From the NCBI RefSeq assembly GCF_024172125.1, contig NZ_JAMZEA010000019.1, positions 82,028 to 146,027 of the forward strand: a DNA stretch of 64,000 nucleotides, in the 5' to 3' direction. Positions within the stretch are counted from its first letter, which is position 1, and each line of letters opens with the position of its first letter. This document shows, piece after piece, positions 41,962 to 49,260 of the stretch. Origin of the DNA: Actinomadura rupiterrae (lineage in GTDB: Bacteria; Actinomycetota; Actinomycetes; Streptosporangiales; Streptosporangiaceae). A program made the translations under genes and the position numbers. Below the pieces are notes generated by a model that was not told the origin of the DNA, did no database searches, and saw nothing but the letters and a program-made list of their open reading frames with translations.

Positions 41962-42421
41962 GCTGCGTCCACCCCCTGTGCGGTGTCCAACCCCCTGGGC
42001 CGTTCCGGTCCTGGCTCCGCTGGCGCCGGGAACCGTTCGGCCCGTTGGATCGTCGCACCGCACCGACACCGAGACAAATCACCTTTCGCACACATTTCAC
42101 TGCGTACCGCAGCCGCGCCGGTCCGACCTGCGCACTTCGCCAACCGGCCGCCGGTCCCGGCCGAAGGTTATTCACATCGTTGACAAGTCCCCGCCGCCCG
42201 TGTTGTCACCGCTTGTCGAACCGGCGCCGCCGCGGCCGGACGGTCCGGCGGCCGGACCCGGCCGCGACCGGCGGCCGACCGCTCCACCTGGGGTGATGCG
42301 CGGGGTCGTGACGTTACGTCCGTGTGACTTCACCCGTGATCTACTCCTCGCGTCATCCCGCCGGACGGCGACGAGGGCGGGCCGCACCCCCGGGCGCGGC
42401 CACCGAGGCACAGGGGCGAGC
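41962..42421. promoter_or_regulatory. Divergent promoter region between the two LAL genes
   Basis: 460 bp without a supported gene, lying between two divergently transcribed regulators, so promoters for both must be here. An inverted repeat tgacaa (42181-42186) / ttgtca (42203-42208) separated by 16 bases sits near its middle and overlaps a TTGACA -35-like hexamer at 42180. The segment 42050-42190 is less GC-rich than the flanks. A second cluster, gtgacgttacgtccgtgtga near 42308, is rich in half-palindromes. These are candidate operators only. Confidence 0.4.
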
Positions 42422-45019
42422 ATGGAACTGATCGAGCGGTCCGCGGCGCTTGCGGCGCTGAGCGCGCTCTACGCCGAGGCGGCCGCCGGACGCGGGCAGG
42501 CGGTCATGATCAGCGGGCCGGTGGCGGTCGGCCGGACCGCGCTGCTGCGCGCCTTCGCCGGACGCGCGGCCGCCGCGGGCGCGCTGCACGTCGGCGCGGC
42601 GGCGCTGCGGACCGAGCGCGGCGAGGCGTTCGGGGTGGTGCGCAAGCTGCTGGGCGCGCTGCCCGCGCCGGGCCCGGGCGAGGCCGATCCGGTCGTGGAG
42701 GCCGCCCCGGACCGGTACGTCCTGGACGGCCCCTACCGTGCGCTCCTCGGCCGCGCCGCCGAGACGCCGCTGGTCATCAGCGTCGACGACGTCCACCACG
42801 CCGATCCGGACTCGCTGCGGTTCCTGCTGTACCTGTCGCGGCGGATCACCTCGGCGCGGGTGCTGATGGTGCTGACCGAGAGCACCGGCCCGTGGCAGGG
42901 GCACGGCTCGTTCCGCGCCGACCTGCTCAGCCAGCAGCACGGCCGGCTGCTGCGCCTGGACCCGCTGTCGCGGCGCGGCCAGACCGAGCTGCTGGCCACC
43001 CGGTTCGGCGCCTCGACGGCGCTGCGCCTCACCCCCGTCTGCGACGCGCTGAGCGGCGGCAACCCGCTGCTGGCGCACGCCCTGCTGGAGGACAACCAGG
43101 CCGTGGACGAGACCGCTGCCGACCTTTCGGTCGACGCCGCCTACACCCAGGCGGTGCTGGCCTGCCTGCACCACGGCGGGCCCGCGATGACCCGGGTCGC
43201 GCGGGCCCTGGCCGTCCTCGGCGAGCCGGTCTCGCCGACGCTGCTCGGCCGCCTGGTGGGGCTGAGCGGGGACCGCGCCGCCGAGGTGGTCGCGGCGATG
43301 GACGCGGCGGGCCTGCTCGCCGCCGGCCGGTTCCGGCATCCGGCGGCGCGCGCGGCGGTGCTGGACGGCATCGCCCCCGAGGACCACGCGACGCTGCACG
43401 CGCAGGCGGCGCGGCTGCTGCACGAGGCCGGCGCGGACGCCTCGGTCGTCGCCGTCCACCTGCTGGCCGCCGGGACCGTCGCGCCCTGGGCCGCGCCGGT
43501 GCTGACCGAGGCCGCCGAGGAGGCGCTGACCCGCGGCGAGCCCTACACCGCGGTCGCGCACCTGCGGCTGGCGCTGGCCGGTTCGGAGGACGAGCGGCAC
43601 CGCGTCCGGACGGTCAGCACCCTCGCGCGCGCCGCGTGGCGGATCGACCCGGCGTCGGTGACGCGGCAGCTGCCCTCGCTGGTGCGCGCCGCGCGGGAGG
43701 GACGGCTCGGCACGCGGCAGATGGTCGAGCTGCTGCACTACCTGATTTGGCGCGGCATGCCCACCGAGGCGCTCCAGGTGCTGGAGCGGCTGTCGGCCGA
43801 CCCCGGCCCGCCGTGGGAGCACGCGCTGCAGATCGAGGCCGTCCGGCTGCTGCTGGCGTGCCTGTACCCGGGGCTGGCGGGACGGCCCGCGTCCGGCGGC
43901 GCGGACGCGATTCGGCACGCCTCCCCCGCCGCCGTCCGGGAGGTGCGCGCCGCCGCGGCGCTGGCGGCCGCGCTGACCGGCGACCCGGCGGGCCCCGACG
44001 TCGCCGCGACCGCCGAGCAGGTGCTGCAGGAGGTCCGGCCCGGCGACACCGCCGGCTGGTCGGTGCTGGCCGCGCTCGCGGCGCTGGCCTGCGCGGACGA
44101 CCCGGAGCCGGCGGCGCGCTGGTGCGACCTGCTGCTGTCGGGGACCGCCGCGCTCGGCGGCCCGGCCGAGCGGGCGGGACTGCTGGGGATCCGGGCCGTC
44201 CTGCACATCCGGCAGGGCGATCCGGAGGAGGCCGAGTGGCACGCCCGCGCCGCGCTGGCGCGCATCGCGCCGGCGGGGTGGGGGGTGGCGATCGGCGTCC
44301 CGATCGCGGTGATCGTCCTGGCCGCGACCGCGCGGGGACGCCACGACGACGCCGCTGCGTACCTGGCCATCGGCGTGCCCGAGACGATGTTCGAGACCCC
44401 CTACGCGCTGCCGTACCTGCTGGCGCGCGCCCGGTTCCGGCTCGCGACCGGCGACGCGGCGGCGGCGCTGCGCGACCTGCGGGCCGGGCAGGCGCTCACC
44501 GAGGCGTGGGGGTTCGCCTCCCCCGGCCTGGCGCCCTGGCACACCGGGGCGGCGCGTGCGCTTGTGGAGTCGGGCCGTCCCGACCAGGCGGCGGCGCTGC
44601 TGGACGACCAGCTCGTCCGCGTCCCGCCGCCGGCGTGGGAGCAGGTCTCCGGGCCGTGGGACCGGCCCGGCGCCGGGTACGCCGGCGACCTCGGGCTCGG
44701 GGAGTACGGCGAGCGGATCGAGGACCGCGCGCTGTACTCGGCGCTCGCCGGCGGGTCCGGGCCCGCGGGCGGCGGCCCGTCCGGAACCGGCCCCGAACCC
44801 CCGGGCGCCTCGCCGGACGGCGAGCTGGAGCCGCCGCTGACCGAGGCGCAGCGCCGCGTCGCCGAGCTGGCCGCGCTCGGCCGGACCAACCGGCAGATCG
44901 CCGCCGACCTGGGCATCACGGTCAGCACCGTGGAGCAGCACCTCACCCAGGTGTACCGCAAGCTGGGCGTCTCCCGCCGCGCCGAGCTGCGGTCGCGGCG
45001 CCCCCCGGAGGAGCCGTGA
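42422..45019 (+). CDS. LuxR-family (LAL type) regulator with Arg in place of Walker A Lys
   Basis: 865-residue LAL regulator, paralogous to the leftward LAL: both share VDDVHHAD, the SLRFLLYLSRR segment, the helical-repeat middle and the C-terminal HTH. It lacks the repeat insertions and shows the normal family layout. N-terminal MELIERSAALAAL leads to GPVAVGRTALLRAF, where the invariant Walker A Lys is Arg; Walker B LVISVDDVHHAD is intact. The C-terminal LTEAQRRVAELAALGRTNRQ and STVEQHLTQVYRKLGV form the LuxR helix-turn-helix. ATG 42422 follows AGGGGCGAG; the long open frame upstream is antiphase to the other LAL gene. It ends in a GTGA overlap with the ABC ATPase gene, so it heads a four-gene coupled operon. 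ATP binding may be weak or lost; DNA binding should be preserved. Confidence 0.93.
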   Translation: MELIERSAALAALSALYAEAAAGRGQAVMISGPVAVGRTALLRAFAGRAAAAGALHVGAAALRTERGEAFGVVRKLLGALPAPGPGEADPVVEAAPDRYVLDGPYRALLGRAAETPLVISVDDVHHADPDSLRFLLYLSRRITSARVLMVLTESTGPWQGHGSFRADLLSQQHGRLLRLDPLSRRGQTELLATRFGASTALRLTPVCDALSGGNPLLAHALLEDNQAVDETAADLSVDAAYTQAVLACLHHGGPAMTRVARALAVLGEPVSPTLLGRLVGLSGDRAAEVVAAMDAAGLLAAGRFRHPAARAAVLDGIAPEDHATLHAQAARLLHEAGADASVVAVHLLAAGTVAPWAAPVLTEAAEEALTRGEPYTAVAHLRLALAGSEDERHRVRTVSTLARAAWRIDPASVTRQLPSLVRAAREGRLGTRQMVELLHYLIWRGMPTEALQVLERLSADPGPPWEHALQIEAVRLLLACLYPGLAGRPASGGADAIRHASPAAVREVRAAAALAAALTGDPAGPDVAATAEQVLQEVRPGDTAGWSVLAALAALACADDPEPAARWCDLLLSGTAALGGPAERAGLLGIRAVLHIRQGDPEEAEWHARAALARIAPAGWGVAIGVPIAVIVLAATARGRHDDAAAYLAIGVPETMFETPYALPYLLARARFRLATGDAAAALRDLRAGQALTEAWGFASPGLAPWHTGAARALVESGRPDQAAALLDDQLVRVPPPAWEQVSGPWDRPGAGYAGDLGLGEYGERIEDRALYSALAGGSGPAGGGPSGTGPEPPGASPDGELEPPLTEAQRRVAELAALGRTNRQIAADLGITVSTVEQHLTQVYRKLGVSRRAELRSRRPPEEP

Positions 45020-45909
45020 TCGAGCTGCGTCGGCTGAGCAAGCGCTACCGGACCTCCGCGGTGCTGGACGACCTGACCGCCACGGTCGGACCGGGCCAGG
45101 TCACCGCGCTGGTCGGCCCGCACGAGGCGGGCAAGACCACGGTGCTGCGGCTGATCGTCGGGCTGGTCGCGCCCACCCGCGGCACCGCGACCGTGATGGG
45201 CCGCCGCTACGCCGACCTGCCCGACCCGATGCGCCGGGTCGGGGTGCTGCTGGACCCGCCTGGCGCGCACGGCGGCCTGCGCGTCCGCGACCACCTGCTG
45301 TGGCTGGCCCGCAGCAACGGCATCCCGCGCCGCCGCGTCGCCGAGGTGTGCGGGCTGACCGGCCTGGACGGCACGAGACGGCACCGCATCCGGACCCTGC
45401 CTCCCGGGCTGCGGCTGCGGCTGGCCGTCGCCGGGACGCTGCTCGGCGACCCCGAGACGCTGATCTACGACAGTCCCGCGGCGGGCTTCGCTCCGGCGGG
45501 CGCGGACTGGGCGGGCGCGCTGCTGCGCGGCCTGGCCGGCGCGGGCCGCACGGTCCTGGTCACCGGCCGCCGCATCGACGAGCTGGACGGCGTCGCCGAG
45601 CGGTTCCTGGTGCTGCACCGGGGCCGGCTGGTCGCCGACGGCAGCGCCGACGACCTGATGCGCGCGGACGCGGCCGAGCGGGTCCTGGTGCGCTGCGACG
45701 ACCCCGGCTACCTCGCCCGCCGGCTGGCCGAAGCCGGAGCGGTGGTCCGCTTCGCCGGCCGCGACGGCCTCCTGGTGACCGGCCTGCACGGCGCGGAGAT
45801 CCACCGGCTGACGGTGCGCTGCGCCGTCCGCCTGCACGAGCTGACCCCGCAACGCACCACCCTGGAACAGGCCTACCGCGTCCTGACCACCCCGCCAGGA
45901 ACCCCATGA
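45016..45909 (+). CDS. Degenerate ABC transporter ATPase
   Basis: 297-residue protein of the ABC-2 drug-efflux ATPase type. Walker A is good (GPHEAGKTTVL). The other ATPase motifs have decayed: the signature reads LPPGLRLRL where LSxGxxQRL is expected, Walker B reads LIYDSPAAG with Ser replacing the catalytic Glu, the D-loop reads GFAPAG for GLDPxG, and the switch His is Arg (VTGRRIDEL). It may bind ATP but is unlikely to hydrolyse it normally. GTG 45016 overlaps the LAL stop as GTGA and its own stop overlaps the next start as ATGA. A role as a regulatory or structural partner of the downstream permease is possible; a relic transporter is equally possible. There are no frameshifts or stops, so it is still maintained as a full-length frame. 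Confidence 0.88.
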   Translation: MIELRRLSKRYRTSAVLDDLTATVGPGQVTALVGPHEAGKTTVLRLIVGLVAPTRGTATVMGRRYADLPDPMRRVGVLLDPPGAHGGLRVRDHLLWLARSNGIPRRRVAEVCGLTGLDGTRRHRIRTLPPGLRLRLAVAGTLLGDPETLIYDSPAAGFAPAGADWAGALLRGLAGAGRTVLVTGRRIDELDGVAERFLVLHRGRLVADGSADDLMRADAAERVLVRCDDPGYLARRLAEAGAVVRFAGRDGLLVTGLHGAEIHRLTVRCAVRLHELTPQRTTLEQAYRVLTTPPGTP

Positions 45910-46820
45910 CACCCCCACCCCGCCCATCCCCTGCCGCAGCAGCCCCACCGAAACTCACATCACGCCCGTCCCTTCACGCCGCCGCGACAACCCCCCTGAC
46001 ACACGCATCGCAACCACCCCTGCCCACCGTCACGCCAGGCCCCGCAACGCGCGCGCCGCAACCATCCCTGCACGCCCTCGCCGCAGGCCCGACGACGCAC
46101 AACGCACGACCGTTCCAACATGCGGCCGCGACAAGCCCCGCAGCACCCGCGGCACGCGCGACACGTCCGCTCCTAAATGCCGTCGCGCGACGCCCCGCGG
46201 CACGCGTCGCGCGCCCGTCCCCACATGCCGAAGCGGCAGACCCTGCGGCACGCGCGGCGCGTCCGCTCCTGAACGCAGTCGCGGCAAGCCCTGCGGCGCA
46301 CGCAGCGCGTCCGTTTCTGCGTCCCGTCACGGGACTCCCTGCGGCACGTGCGGCGCGATCGCTCCTGAACGCGGTCGCGGCAGGGCCTGTCGCGCACGCA
46401 GCGCGATCGTTCCTGCATGCCGTCGCGGGACGCCCCGCAGCACCCGTCGCGTGGCCGTTCCGGCACGCCGCAGCGGCAGACCCTGCGGCATGTGCGGCGC
46501 GTCCGCTCCTGAACGCGGTCGCGGCTAGCCCTGTGGCACACGCAGCGCGATCGTTTCTGCGTGCCGTCGCGGGACGCCCCGCAGCACACGTCGCACGGCC
46601 GTTCCCGCATGCCGCAGCGGCAGACCCTGCGACACGTGCGGCACATCCGCTTCTGCATGCCGTCGCGGAACGCCCCGCGGCACGCGTCGCACGGCCGTTC
46701 CCGCATTCCGCAGCGGGAGGCCCTGCGGCGCGCGCGGCGTGTTCGTTGCTGCGTGCTGTTGTGGGAGGGCCGGTGGCTGTCGCGGGGCTGTTTCTGTGCG
46801 CGGTCGCGGGGGGCTGGTGA
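45906..46820 (+). CDS. Protein built from about 17 tandem 16-residue repeats
   Basis: 304-residue protein of unknown function. After MTPPPRPSPAAAAPP, nearly the whole chain is a 16-residue repeat with consensus ARPLLNAVAAxPAARA; variants alternate as PLLNAVAAS, SFLHAVAGR and PFPHAAAAD types. Evidence for translation is positional: ATG 45906 overlaps the ATPase stop (ATGA), and its TGA overlaps the permease start (TGATG), so it is coupled on both sides. No signal peptide, enzyme motif or clear membrane helix is seen; units look like short amphipathic Ala-rich helices broken by Pro. Because 48 is divisible by three and the unit lacks stops, other frames are open too, so coding status is not proved by length. 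The last units run directly into the permease N-terminus, which resembles the repeat. I know of no family match. Confidence 0.6.
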   Translation: MTPPPRPSPAAAAPPKLTSRPSLHAAATTPLTHASQPPLPTVTPGPATRAPQPSLHALAAGPTTHNARPFQHAAATSPAAPAARATRPLLNAVARRPAARVARPSPHAEAADPAARAARPLLNAVAASPAAHAARPFLRPVTGLPAARAARSLLNAVAAGPVAHAARSFLHAVAGRPAAPVAWPFRHAAAADPAACAARPLLNAVAASPVAHAARSFLRAVAGRPAAHVARPFPHAAAADPATRAAHPLLHAVAERPAARVARPFPHSAAGGPAARAACSLLRAVVGGPVAVAGLFLCAVAGGW

Positions 46821-46850
46821 TGCGCGTGGTGCGGGCGTTTCTGCATGCGG
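45955..46850 (+). repeat. 48-bp minisatellite, about 18 copies
   Basis: Anchor cgtccg/cgatcg-ctcctgaacgcggtcgcgg recurs at about 46164, 46212, 46260, 46308, 46356, 46404, 46452, 46500, 46548, 46596, 46644 and 46692, an exact 48-base period, with looser copies back to about 45964 and forward to 46745, 46790 and 46837. Three-unit blocks recur (46356-46499 against 46500-46643, 144 bp), showing higher-order duplication. Direct tandem copies without spacers; not a CRISPR. Confidence 0.92.
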
Positions 46851-47470
46851 TGTGGGCGGAGGGGACGAAGTTGCCGGCGTTGCCTGCGACTCGGCGGGTG
46901 CTGGTGGTGGCGGCGCTGCTGGCGGTGGTGTTGCGGGTGCGGCAGCCGGACGCGGCGGGCGGTGCGCCCGATGTCGGCGGCTACGTGCTGGTCCAGGTGC
47001 TGGCGGCAGCGCTCGGGGCCCTCAGCGTCACCTCGGAGTACGCAACCGGGATGATCCGGCTCAGCCTGGTGGCGGTGCCCCGGCGCGGCCGGGTGCTGGC
47101 CGCCAAGGCGGTCGTCTGCTCGGCGGCGTCCTTCCTGATCGGGGCACTGTCGGGGCCGGCGGGCGGACTGTACCTGGCGCTGGCCGGGGTGACCGGGGTG
47201 GCGACGGGGTTCCTGGTGCGCTCGGCGACCGCGGCCTGGGCGCTGCTGGTCGGGGCGGCGGTGGGCGACTCGCTGCTGGTCCGGCTGCTGCCGGACGGTC
47301 CGGCCCGGGTCGCCGAGCGGTACTCGCCCACCGCGGCGGGAGACCGGCTCCTGGGCGGACGGCACGTCCAGCACGTGCCGTCCCCCTGGGCCGGTGCGGG
47401 GCTCCTCGCCGCGGTGGCGCTCATCGCTCTGGCGAGCGCGTTGGTCGTCTCCCGCCACCGGGAGCATTGA
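46820..47470 (+). CDS. ABC-2 type permease-like membrane protein
   Basis: 216-residue membrane protein. It starts MRVVRAFLHAVWAEGTKLPAL at ATG 46820, overlapping the repeat-protein stop as TGATG. About five to six hydrophobic stretches are visible (VLVVAALLAVVLRV, YVLVQVLAAALGALSV, AASFLIGALSG, YLALAGVTGVATGFLV, AWALLVGAAVG, LLAAVALIALASALVV). The motif SEYATGMIRLSLVAVPRRGRV is typical of actinobacterial ABC-2 drug-efflux permeases that pair with an ATPase like the one encoded at 45016. It is shorter than the usual 240-280 residues. It should sit in the cytoplasmic membrane; with a decayed ATPase, transport activity is doubtful. The N-terminal FLHAVWAEGTKL resembles the 16-residue repeat unit of the preceding gene. 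Confidence 0.82.
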   Translation: MRVVRAFLHAVWAEGTKLPALPATRRVLVVAALLAVVLRVRQPDAAGGAPDVGGYVLVQVLAAALGALSVTSEYATGMIRLSLVAVPRRGRVLAAKAVVCSAASFLIGALSGPAGGLYLALAGVTGVATGFLVRSATAAWALLVGAAVGDSLLVRLLPDGPARVAERYSPTAAGDRLLGGRHVQHVPSPWAGAGLLAAVALIALASALVVSRHREH

Positions 47471-47499
47471 ATGGACACGCCGACCGCGTCCACCTCACC

Positions 47500-47795
47500 C
47501 GGTGCCCGCGTCGCGCCCGGCAGTCAGACCACGCCCGGTGGTCGGGCCTTGCCCGGCGGTCAGACCACGGCCGGCGGTCGGGCCTTGTCCGGCGGTCAGA
47601 CCGCGGTCGGCGGTCGGGCTTTGGCCGGCGGTCGGCCGCGGCCGGCGCCCAAGGCGCGACCGTCAGTCGGGCCGTGCCCGGCGCTCGGGCCTTGGCCGGC
47701 GGTCGGGCCTTGGCCGGGGACCGGGGCGCGACCGTCGGTTGGGCAGCGTCCGGCGGTCGGGCGGGGTCCGGCGGTCGGGCCGGTGGTGGGCGGGG
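47500..47795. repeat. 18/36-bp repeat between convergent genes
   Basis: Between the permease stop (47470) and the StrR-like stop (47796), units ggtcgggccttgg and ggtcagaccacgg alternate every 18 bases (ggtcgggc at about 47540, 47576 and 47612). A frame starting ATG 47471 right after the permease stop encodes GGRALPGGQTTA-type repeats and runs 115 bases into the opposite-strand regulator; I do not accept it as a gene without more evidence. No clear terminator is seen. Confidence 0.7.
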
Positions 47796-48758
47796 TCAGA
47801 CCACGCCGACCGTTCTGCCTTCCATGCGCGTCGCCACCTCCGTCCACAGCTCGGCGCAGTCGCGGGCCAGTTGGGCGACGACGCCGACCCGGTGCGGCGG
47901 GACGTTGTTGATGATCTCGTCCCAGTCCTGCTGCTTCAGCGTGTGCACGTTGAGCAGCATGAGCAGGTTGCGGCCGGTCTCGGTGAAGCGCAGCGCCGGG
48001 TCCCCGCGCAGCCGCTCCACCACCGCCGCCCGCTCGGACGGCGGGGTCCGGCGCTCGGCGGCGCGCCGGGCCGCGGGCGCGCGGCGGCGCGCGGCCAGGC
48101 TGACGGTGCGGTTCCGCTCCGAGCGCGGCGCCGGCACCGGGTCGGCGCCCTGGTTGAGGCGGTTGCGCACGTCCCGGACGGTCTCGGGCGAGATGCCCAC
48201 CGCGCGCGCCACCTGCCGGAGCGACAGCCCCGGATCCTTGCGGATCAGCTCGGCGGCCAGCCGCCGGCCCTCCACCCCGTTCACCGGCCGGGCCCGGCCG
48301 TCCTGCCCGATCCGCACCTCGGCGGTGCCCCGGGTGCGGCGCCTGATCTCGGCGACCGTGCCCGGCGCGATCCCGGTGGACGAGGCGATGCGGCGGTCCG
48401 ACCACTGGGGGTGCGAGGCGATGATCCGCTCGGCCGCGCTCTTGCGGTCCGCCAGCGACAGCGGCAGCCCGTGCGCGATGTTGTGCTGGACCGCGACGAC
48501 GAACGCGTCCGCCGCGTCGCCGTCGAAGAACCGCACCGGGATCCGGTCGTCGCCGCGCAGCCGCGCGGCTCTGAGGCGGTGCGCCCCGTCGATGACGTTC
48601 ATCGTGGCGCGGTGCACCAGAATGGGCGGCAGTTCGTCCTCCACCGCCGCCAGTGCCTGGACGTGGTCCGGGTCCTCCCCGAGGACGCGCGGCGAGTCCC
48701 TGGTGGACAGCGCCGCGATCTCAACGAACCGGACCACCGTTTCCGCGCCGATCTCCAT
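47796..48758 (-). CDS. StrR/Bbr-type pathway activator (ParB-like N-terminal domain)
   Basis: 320-residue DNA-binding regulator of the StrR family, which includes the pathway-specific activators of streptomycin, novobiocin and glycopeptide clusters. The ParB-like N-terminal part shows FVEIAALSTRDSPR, LPPILVHRATMNVIDGAHRL, RIPVRFFDGDAADAFVVAVQ and NIAHGLPLSLADRK, followed by two helix-turn-helix segments: WSDRRIASSTGIAPGTVAEI and LSLRQVARAVGISPETVRDV. A basic Arg/Ala linker follows near residue 230. ATG 48758 (MEIGAET) was chosen because GGGCAGGA lies a few bases upstream; an in-frame ATG at 48800 is an alternative. In related clusters this protein directly activates the biosynthetic operons, so it probably controls the hpgT/dpg/NRPS operon together with the LAL proteins. 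It is the last gene plainly linked to the cluster. Confidence 0.9.
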   Translation of the reverse strand: MEIGAETVVRFVEIAALSTRDSPRVLGEDPDHVQALAAVEDELPPILVHRATMNVIDGAHRLRAARLRGDDRIPVRFFDGDAADAFVVAVQHNIAHGLPLSLADRKSAAERIIASHPQWSDRRIASSTGIAPGTVAEIRRRTRGTAEVRIGQDGRARPVNGVEGRRLAAELIRKDPGLSLRQVARAVGISPETVRDVRNRLNQGADPVPAPRSERNRTVSLAARRRAPAARRAAERRTPPSERAAVVERLRGDPALRFTETGRNLLMLLNVHTLKQQDWDEIINNVPPHRVGVVAQLARDCAELWTEVATRMEGRTVGVV

Positions 48759-49190
48759 GCATTCCTGCCCTGAATTCACTTCAGCTCCCGCGGCAAGCAT
48801 CCATCAAGTTTCCGGCCGATCATCCGCTGAATTTCCCGCCATCATCCTCCCCCCTGCGAAAAACATATCGATTCGCGCCCATATTGAATGGCGAGATTCA
48901 CCATAACAGCGGCCGTCGGGGCCGGATACCCCCTACACTCCCCAGAGCGATCCCGGAATACGGACGGAACCATATCCGTGTACTGGATGGCCTTTATCCC
49001 ACCCTCGCAGGGGACTCGGCGCCCGCTGACCTGCGTTCCGCCCCATCCGCCCCGCCATCCCCCTAAGCGCGCGTAGGGGACGGGCCGTCCGCCCGGCCGA
49101 AGCCCCCGCGATGAACGACGGCGCCGGCGGCCGCGAAATGGCCCGACAATACAACACCGCCGCCCATTCGCGCCGGACGAACCGGCATCC
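48759..49190. promoter_or_regulatory. AT-richer upstream region of the StrR-like gene
   Basis: About 430 bp without a convincing gene and lower in GC than its surroundings. It must hold the StrR-like promoter. An inverted repeat tgaat-N6-attca lies at about 48884-48899. A 13-codon leftward reading frame (48804-48845) begins at paired ATGs directly after GGGGGGAGG and ends before the regulator; it could be a leader peptide, though the spacing is too tight for a normal start. Confidence 0.4.
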
Positions 49191-49200
49191 AATCCGAAAA

Positions 49201-49239
49201 CGCGAAGAGCGCCTCCGGTGAACGGAGGCGCCCTTCGCG
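49201..49239 (-). terminator. Rho-independent terminator of narK
   Basis: A 17-bp stem cgcgaagagcgcctccg / cggaggcgcccttcgcg with one mismatch and loop gtgaa. In the direction of narK transcription it is followed by TTTTCGGATT and lies 22 bases after the stop codon, so it fits an intrinsic terminator for that gene. Confidence 0.88.
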
Positions 49240-49260
49240 CCCGAAGTTTCCGGCCGGTCC

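Noticed and set aside
40610..42421. N-terminal extension of LAL2 by 604 codons
   Set aside because: Frame is the antiphase of LAL1; the LAL family start and ribosome site are at 42422.
46173..46706. Cys-rich 177-codon frame on the - strand across the 48-bp array
   Set aside because: Open only because the repeat unit lacks stops in that frame; no ribosome site and no coupling, unlike the + strand frame.
45955..46850. CRISPR array
   Set aside because: 48-bp units are head-to-tail with no spacers, degenerate, and lie in a coding operon; no cas genes. The same applies to the 21-bp and 30-bp arrays.
47471..47911. Gene starting directly after the permease stop (GGRALPGGQTTA repeats)
   Set aside because: Pure low-complexity frame that runs 115 bp into the 3' end of the opposite-strand StrR-like gene; no support beyond an ATG next to a stop.
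1..48800. Vancomycin/teicoplanin-type glycopeptide cluster
   Set aside because: Tyr-type codes at 2 and 6, Dpg genes and a StrR regulator fit superficially, but there are more than seven modules, E domains in 3-6, Thr at 7 and 8, and no P450, halogenase or glycosyltransferase in the window.
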